Assembly: GCA_002392385.1 (NCBI GenBank)
Contig: DGGX01000196.1
Location: 1 to 9,930 of the forward strand
Reading direction: 5' to 3'
Origin: Lachnospiraceae bacterium UBA3863
GTDB lineage: Bacteria; Bacillota; Clostridia; Lachnospirales; Lachnospiraceae
DNA length: 9,930 bases
Shown here: positions 5,635-9,930 of the stretch, one piece after another
Layout: each line of letters starts with the position of its first letter
How positions within the stretch are numbered: the first letter of the stretch is position 1
The notes under the pieces: model-generated
The model's database searches: none
Told to the model about the DNA's origin: nothing
What the model saw: the letters and a program-made list of their open reading frames with translations, nothing else
Translations under genes and position numbers: made by a program

Positions 5635-7330
5635 CGCAGGAAATACAGGAATAAACAGGAAAGGCAGTGTTTTGAAGAGAAACAGAGCGGAAAGAAAGCA
5701 CAGACAGGTGCTGAAAAGCTGGCAGAAGCGGGGGCTGGTCCTCTGCGTCTTCAGCCTGCTCATTTCCGCCGCCCTGCAGGGCGTCCGGACTGTTCGAAGC
5801 AGCACCCTGCCCGATCAGAACGAGGCGGCGCGATGGGCGCCGGGGGGCGGCTACGCCCAGGTGAGCGTCTTCTTCTCGGAGGGCGCGCAGGTCACCCAGG
5901 ACAACCTCAAGGAGCTGGCCTATAATATCCGGGAAGGCCTGGCGGAGGACTCCGTGGGCCGGCAGGAGGGAGAGAGCGGACAGGACTGCCTGGACGCCTT
6001 CAGCACCTACGGAAGCCTGACCATCGAGTATGAGGGCAATACCCTGGATGTGGAGGCCGTCGGCATCGGCGGGAGCTTCTTCAGCTTCCACCCCCTGGAG
6101 CTGGTCACCGGTTCCTATTTCGACGGCGACGACCTGATGAAGGACCGGATCATCATCGACGAGGATACCGCCTGGAAGCTTTTCGGCTCCCCGGACGTGG
6201 TCGGACAGCCCGTCCTGATCGGGGACATGGAGCATTATATCGCCGGCGTCTACCGCCGGGAGGAAGGCGGATTCTACGAGAGCGCCGGTCTGGACAGGGC
6301 GACGGTCTTCGTGGCCTATAAGACCATGCTCCAGTACGGCACCAAGAGCACTTTCTCCCAGGGCGGCTCAGAGGGAGCGGCCACAGAGACGGAATATCTG
6401 TCCTCCGACCAGGGCGGCTATACCCAGGCCTACGCCCAGGACGCCTATGTCCTGCCGGAGACCCGGGATGCCGGACCGGCCGGCATGGCCAGCCCCTCCA
6501 CCTATGCTGGGAGAGACTATACCGCCGATGCCTCCGCGGACGCGGCCTATGCGGCGCCCGGCGGCTATGAAGGCCCCGGAGATTATGAGATGCCCGGAAG
6601 CGACGGTCCCGGAAGTGAGGGACCGGGGGCTGATTACGGCGCTGTGGAGCCGGGCGGACCGGGTTCCTATTTCCCCGAGGAGGTCGAAGAGGAGGTCGAA
6701 GAGGATACGACGGCCGGAACGGCCGCGGACAGCGCCGCGGAGACGGTCCTGCCTGCAGACGCCGACACTGCCGGCGCGGACGCAGCCGGTGCCGCCGATG
6801 CCGGACAGAACGCGGCGGACACACCGTCCCTGCCCGAGGGCACAGGCACACAGAATACAGCCTTCACAGACAGCGGCAAGGTCCTCTGCTATGAGATCGT
6901 CATGCCGGATCCTGTGGACGGCTACGCGGAGAAGCTGGTCAGGTCCAAGATCGGCCTGGATACCGGCGATTATGCCGTTGTTGAGAATACAGGACGCTAC
7001 GGAGGCGCTTCCCTGTCGGGCAGCTGGCTCCGGTTCTGGACCCGCAGCATGCGGGTGGGCAGCGTGGCCTATCCCTTCTGGGAGAACGCGGCCAGAGGCT
7101 GGGAGGACATCATGTCCCTCCTCTTCCTGGTCCAGTCCGTGCTCACGGCCTTTCCCATCCTGTACGCCCTGTATCTGATTCTCTATTACTTCACGCACAA
7201 GCACTGGACCCTGCTGGGGATCGTCAGAGATCTGCAGGACCAGGCCTATGAGCGGGAGGCTGCCCGCCGATATCCGGAACTTGTGAAACAGCTGGAAGCT
7301 GAGCGGATGGCTCTGAAAGGAGAGGCATGA
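5621..7330 (+). CDS. MacB periplasmic-core-like membrane protein with a long low-complexity insert
   Basis: With ATG 5621 this is 569 residues. A basic N terminus leads to one membrane helix at about 38-53. An extracellular region follows with a MacB_PCD-like signature at about 148-212: SFFSFHPLELVTGSYFDGDD, then IIIDEDTAWKLFG, VVGQPVLIG and IAGVYR. Residues about 243-420 are low complexity, rich in G, P, A, D and E. The fold seems to resume at about 421-490. A second hydrophobic region at about 498-524 precedes a charged cytoplasmic tail. True MacB/FtsX permeases have four helices; I see two, and no ATPase domain. ATG 5621 overlaps the previous gene by 14 bases. TTG 5672, with GGAAAGG seven bases upstream, is a realistic alternative giving 552 residues beginning LKRNRAERK. 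Partnership with the preceding fusion protein is inferred from adjacency. Confidence 0.75.
   Translation: MTPSDAGNTGINRKGSVLKRNRAERKHRQVLKSWQKRGLVLCVFSLLISAALQGVRTVRSSTLPDQNEAARWAPGGGYAQVSVFFSEGAQVTQDNLKELAYNIREGLAEDSVGRQEGESGQDCLDAFSTYGSLTIEYEGNTLDVEAVGIGGSFFSFHPLELVTGSYFDGDDLMKDRIIIDEDTAWKLFGSPDVVGQPVLIGDMEHYIAGVYRREEGGFYESAGLDRATVFVAYKTMLQYGTKSTFSQGGSEGAATETEYLSSDQGGYTQAYAQDAYVLPETRDAGPAGMASPSTYAGRDYTADASADAAYAAPGGYEGPGDYEMPGSDGPGSEGPGADYGAVEPGGPGSYFPEEVEEEVEEDTTAGTAADSAAETVLPADADTAGADAAGAADAGQNAADTPSLPEGTGTQNTAFTDSGKVLCYEIVMPDPVDGYAEKLVRSKIGLDTGDYAVVENTGRYGGASLSGSWLRFWTRSMRVGSVAYPFWENAARGWEDIMSLLFLVQSVLTAFPILYALYLILYYFTHKHWTLLGIVRDLQDQAYEREAARRYPELVKQLEAERMALKGEA
6347..6880 (+). repeat. 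Low-complexity coding segment (Gly/Pro/Ala/Asp/Glu-rich linker)
   Basis: This part of the MacB-core-like gene encodes about 178 residues dominated by G, P, A, D, E, Y and S. It includes GPG/PGG/GYE motifs at about residues 313-348, an acidic block EEVEEEVEED at 353-362, and an A/D/T-rich run at 363-402. No transmembrane or folded domain is evident. The frame stays open with normal local codon use, so it looks like an expressed disordered extracellular linker and not a frameshift. Confidence 0.7.
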
Positions 7331-9633
7331 TGAGTAAATGGAAAACACTTACGGCAGTCTTTCTTGCCGGGACCATGCTGGCCCTGAGTGCCTGCGCGGG
7401 GCAGGACGGTCAGCCCCAGGGAGGCGCCCAGGAGTCCGGCGCCGGACAGGCAGGCACGACATCTCCGCAGGGAGAGATCGACACGGAGGAGCGTGAGTCT
7501 GCCCGCTTCACGGCGGAATATGCCTATAAGGCGGAGGAACTGGATGTCCTGCAGGCAGGCGACCTCTACGGCATGGATACCCTGTCCCTCAGCGGCGACA
7601 GAACGGCCGGCCTGCGCGCCGTGCAGAATGAGAACGGTTTCTACACAGGCCCCTATGCCCTGGTGAGTGTGGACAGTCAGGGACAGGACTATCTGAATCA
7701 GGCCCTGCAGATCCCCGAGACGGATATGCTGCAGGCCTGGTGCGTGGACGACATGGGCACGGTCTACTGTGCCACAGCCTCCGAGGATCCCGCGGCGGAC
7801 CCGGATGACTACGAGAATTACAGCCTTCTCTACAAGCTCTACGCGGCGGATCCGGACGGCGACCTCCTCTGGACCAGAGAACTCAAGCCCTCCGGCAACA
7901 GTGATGAGGAGGAATACACGGTGAATTCCCTGTGTGCCGCGGACGGCAGGATCCTGCTCTGCGACAACGCGGGCGTCACGGTATATAACGCCGATGACGG
8001 ATCCCTGGACGCGGAGATCACCACGGAAGACGCGGCGGACGGCCGGCTCTTCCACGCGGCCGGCGGCAAGGTCATCCTGGCAGGCTATGCCGAGGACGGC
8101 ATGTACCTGACGGCCATCAATCCCGCTAAGGGAGAGGCCGCGGAGCCTGTCCTGTTCAAGGGAGGACAGCTCTATACCGGCATTTATGCCGGCGGAGAGA
8201 CAGATCTGCTCATGACGACGCCCAACGCCCTCTATTCCCTCAACGTGGGGGAGGAGCCCGTGAAGGTGATCGACTATTTCGATTCTGACCTCTGGATCTC
8301 CGATATCTCCGGTCTTGCGGAGACCTCCGGGGAGGAGAGAGCCTTCACGGCCATCGCCCAGACCACGGACGGCGAGAAGCATTTCATCCGGCTGACACCC
8401 GCGGAGCCCGCCGAGGAGGAGCCCACCCTGGTGACCCTGGGCGGCTGCCAGATCGACGACGAGATCCGTCAGCAGGTCTACCTCTTCAACCTGGAGAACG
8501 AAGGCGTGAGGATCAGCGTGGAGGAGTACACGGAGCTCTATCCCGACAACAGCGCGGAGGCGCTGAGAGAGGCTGTTTTCTCCGGCCAGGGACCGGACAT
8601 CCTCTATCTGTCCTCGGATACAGACACGGCCCCCTACATGCGGGGGGACGTGCTGACTGACCTCCAGCCCATGATCGATGGGGACCAGGCGATCTCCAAG
8701 GTGGAGTTTCTGGACAACGTGCTGGATCTCTACCGGCGGGGAGACGAGCTCTACGCCATCACGCCCCGGTTCGACCTGACGGTCATGGCAGCCTCGGCCG
8801 CACAGTTTGACGCGGCGGACAAGGTGACCCTGGACGCCCTGAACGACAAGCTCAAGGGAGCCGGCGTGACACCCTCCGTGGCCCTGGGCGGCATGACCAG
8901 AGACGCTTTCATCCTCTACGCTTTTGAGATGACGGGGAGAAAATATATCGATTCCCAGGCGGGCACCTGCTCCCTGGACCAGGACGGCTTCCGTGACCTC
9001 CTGACCTTCGCCGGCACCATTGCGGCGGACGAGGAGGAACTGGACAATTCCATGCTCTACCGGGAGGGCAAGGCCTTCCTCTATCCGGATACGATCTCGG
9101 AATTCGACGAGTACGGCTACCTGAAGCAGACCCTTTTCGGCGAGGACATCACCCTGGCGGGCTTCCCGCTGGACGGGACGACGACGGCCGTGATCTCCGG
9201 ACAGATCCCCATGGGCATCGACCGGCGTTCGGCGGTCAAGGAAGAAGCCTGGGGATTCATCCGCCGTTTCCTCAACGAGGAATACCAGGCCTCGCTCTTC
9301 AGCGGCTGGCCGGTGAGCAGAAAGGCCCTGGAGGCGGAGGCTGAGGAGGCCCGTTCCCCCTTCTATATGGAGGACGAGAACGGCAACATGACGGAATCGG
9401 ATTATTATGACCAGCTGGGCGATATGGAGATCAAGCGTACCCCTCTGACCCAGGAGGAGACGGATGCTTTCCTGACATGGCTTGAAGGACTGTCCCAGTA
9501 CAGGTATTATGATGACGAGATCCTGCGGATCATCTTCGCGGAGACAGACAGGCTCTACGCCGGCGAGATCTCAGCGGAGGACTGCACGGCGGAGATCCAG
9601 AAGCAGGTGACGGAGTATCTGAAGGCAGACTGA
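7327..9633 (+). CDS. Lipoprotein: beta-propeller-like region fused to an ABC solute-binding domain
   Basis: The 768-residue protein starts with a lipoprotein signal (MMSKWKTLTAVFLAGTMLAL) and lipobox L20-S21-A22-C23, so it should be lipid-anchored outside the membrane. A G/Q/S-rich linker covers about 24-55. Residues about 60-365 contain PQQ-like blade motifs (LYAADPDGDLLWTREL at 171-186, VYNADDGSLDAEI at 219-231, AINPAKGEA). Two matching Cys-x8-Cys hairpins lie at C139/C148 and C203/C212. Residues about 372-768 resemble the extracellular solute-binding family 1 fold, with FSGQGPDILYLS, DLQPMI and a C-terminal LYAGEISAEDCTAEIQKQV. Plain binding proteins are about 400-550 residues, so the front half is an addition. 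It is probably the ligand receptor for the two upstream permeases. ATG 7327 forms an ATGA overlap with the previous stop; ATG 7330 is seven bases from AGGAG (7318-7322) and equally possible. Confidence 0.85.
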   Translation: MMSKWKTLTAVFLAGTMLALSACAGQDGQPQGGAQESGAGQAGTTSPQGEIDTEERESARFTAEYAYKAEELDVLQAGDLYGMDTLSLSGDRTAGLRAVQNENGFYTGPYALVSVDSQGQDYLNQALQIPETDMLQAWCVDDMGTVYCATASEDPAADPDDYENYSLLYKLYAADPDGDLLWTRELKPSGNSDEEEYTVNSLCAADGRILLCDNAGVTVYNADDGSLDAEITTEDAADGRLFHAAGGKVILAGYAEDGMYLTAINPAKGEAAEPVLFKGGQLYTGIYAGGETDLLMTTPNALYSLNVGEEPVKVIDYFDSDLWISDISGLAETSGEERAFTAIAQTTDGEKHFIRLTPAEPAEEEPTLVTLGGCQIDDEIRQQVYLFNLENEGVRISVEEYTELYPDNSAEALREAVFSGQGPDILYLSSDTDTAPYMRGDVLTDLQPMIDGDQAISKVEFLDNVLDLYRRGDELYAITPRFDLTVMAASAAQFDAADKVTLDALNDKLKGAGVTPSVALGGMTRDAFILYAFEMTGRKYIDSQAGTCSLDQDGFRDLLTFAGTIAADEEELDNSMLYREGKAFLYPDTISEFDEYGYLKQTLFGEDITLAGFPLDGTTTAVISGQIPMGIDRRSAVKEEAWGFIRRFLNEEYQASLFSGWPVSRKALEAEAEEARSPFYMEDENGNMTESDYYDQLGDMEIKRTPLTQEETDAFLTWLEGLSQYRYYDDEILRIIFAETDRLYAGEISAEDCTAEIQKQVTEYLKAD
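9482..9510 (+). promoter_or_regulatory. Possible internal promoter for lepA
   Basis: TTGAAG (9482-9487) and TATTAT (9505-9510) are exactly 17 bases apart inside the end of the binding-protein gene, about 140 bases before lepA. The -10 box matches five of six consensus bases and stands out in GC-rich coding DNA. It partly encodes an arginine-tyrosine-tyrosine stretch, so codon use could explain it. It would let housekeeping lepA be expressed apart from the transporter cluster. Confidence 0.35.
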
Positions 9634-9636
9634 CAC

Positions 9637-9641
9637 AGGAG
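9637..9641 (+). promoter_or_regulatory. Ribosome binding site supporting a TTG start for lepA
   Basis: AGGAG lies ten bases before TTG 9652. The lepA frame is closed upstream by the TGA that ends the previous gene (9631-9633). No ATG or GTG occurs in frame before the conserved N-terminal motif, so TTG is the only reasonable start. Confidence 0.75.
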
Positions 9642-9651
9642 AAGATACATA

Positions 9652-9930
9652 TTGGATATCAGTACACAGGAGAGGATCCGCAATTTCTGCATCGTGGCCC
9701 ACATCGACCACGGCAAGTCGACTCTGGCGGATCGAATGATCGAGAAGACAGGCCTCCTCACCAGCCGTGAGATGCAGAGCCAGGTCCTGGACAACATGGA
9801 ACTGGAGCGGGAGAGGGGCATCACCATCAAATCCCAGGCCGTCCGGCTGATCTACAAGGCGCAGGACGGGCAGGAGTATATCCTGAACCTGATCGACACC
9901 CCCGGACACGTGGACTTCAACTACGAGGTC
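9652..9930 (+). CDS. lepA: Elongation factor 4 (LepA), N-terminal fragment (cut by the window edge)
   Basis: The 93 visible codons encode the start of the GTPase domain of LepA, the ribosome-bound factor also called EF4. The protein begins with the TTG-encoded residue then [20 protein letters not shown]. The nucleotide-binding loop AHIDHGKST is at residues 16-24, the switch I element RGITI at 55-59 and the G3 motif DTPGH at 82-86. [19 protein letters not shown] is distinctive of LepA as opposed to EF-Tu, EF-G or TypA. The full protein is about 600 residues. It lies 18 bases after the binding-protein stop with no terminator between, so it may be partly cotranscribed with the transporter cluster. 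Confidence 0.96.
   Translation, partial: MDISTQERIRNFCIVAHIDHGKSTLADRMIEKTGLLTSREMQSQVLDNMELERERGITIKSQAVRLIYKAQDGQEYILNLIDTPGHVDFNYEV

Noticed and set aside
3847..5805. Very long open frame (652 codons) on the minus strand
   Set aside because: It lies antisense to the second permease, the fusion protein and the start of the MacB-like gene. Its His/Gly/Leu/Asp/Val-rich translation resembles no family and is the usual shadow of GC-rich coding DNA.
6347..6880. Frameshift as the cause of the low-complexity segment
   Set aside because: The frame is continuous, and recognisable sequence on both sides is in the same frame, so an in-frame insert is the simpler reading.
6447..7178. Overlapping Arg/Pro-rich open frame of 243 codons within the MacB-like gene
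   Set aside because: It is a frame shadow caused by the GC-rich low-complexity segment; no ribosome binding site and no domain is visible.
1..9930. CRISPR array, tRNA, rRNA, riboswitch, insertion sequence or phage genes
   Set aside because: I saw no regularly spaced repeats, cloverleaf or rRNA motifs, transposase, integrase or terminal inverted repeats. Intergenic space is limited to two regions already described.

Overview
The window looks like chromosomal DNA of a GC-rich anaerobic Bacillota, most likely class Clostridia and probably Lachnospiraceae. This rests on a type III glutamine synthetase, a single-pass L,D-transpeptidase with YoaR/PG-binding-4-like repeats, strong AGGAG-type ribosome binding sites, Gram-positive-style lipoprotein and transporter genes, and a clostridial-looking LepA. 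The genus cannot be fixed by eye. Coding DNA is clearly GC-rich, and the two main intergenic regions are relatively AT-rich.

Layout. (1) Positions 1-214, minus strand: the first 71 codons of a type III glutamine synthetase. (2) Positions 215-403: a 189 bp divergent intergenic region with a sigma-70-type promoter facing each way. (3) 404-1909: a membrane-anchored L,D-transpeptidase, followed by a near-perfect intrinsic terminator at 1955-1992. (4) 1993-2286: an AT-rich control region with a 12 bp direct repeat at 20 bp spacing, an inverted repeat, and a promoter whose spacer holds the palindrome AAGCGCTT. (5) 2287-9633: five tightly packed co-oriented genes. They encode two sugar-type ABC importer permeases, a HlyD/RND-type membrane fusion protein, a MacB-core-like membrane protein with only two apparent membrane helices and a long low-complexity insert, and a 768-residue lipoprotein in which a beta-propeller-like region is joined to an ABC solute-binding domain. 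(6) 9652 to the window end: the first 93 codons of lepA (elongation factor 4), with a TTG start 18 bases after the previous stop.

The most interesting item is the five-gene cluster. Its two permeases and its binding lipoprotein are the parts of a carbohydrate ABC importer. The two genes between them are the kind normally found in MacAB-type export or mechanotransmission machines. No ATPase of either kind is present, so it must be supplied from elsewhere or lie outside the window. The co-directional arrangement, short gaps and overlaps (an ATGA junction at 7327-7330) suggest one transcript and possibly one surface complex for sensing, binding and taking up a ligand. That functional link is inference.
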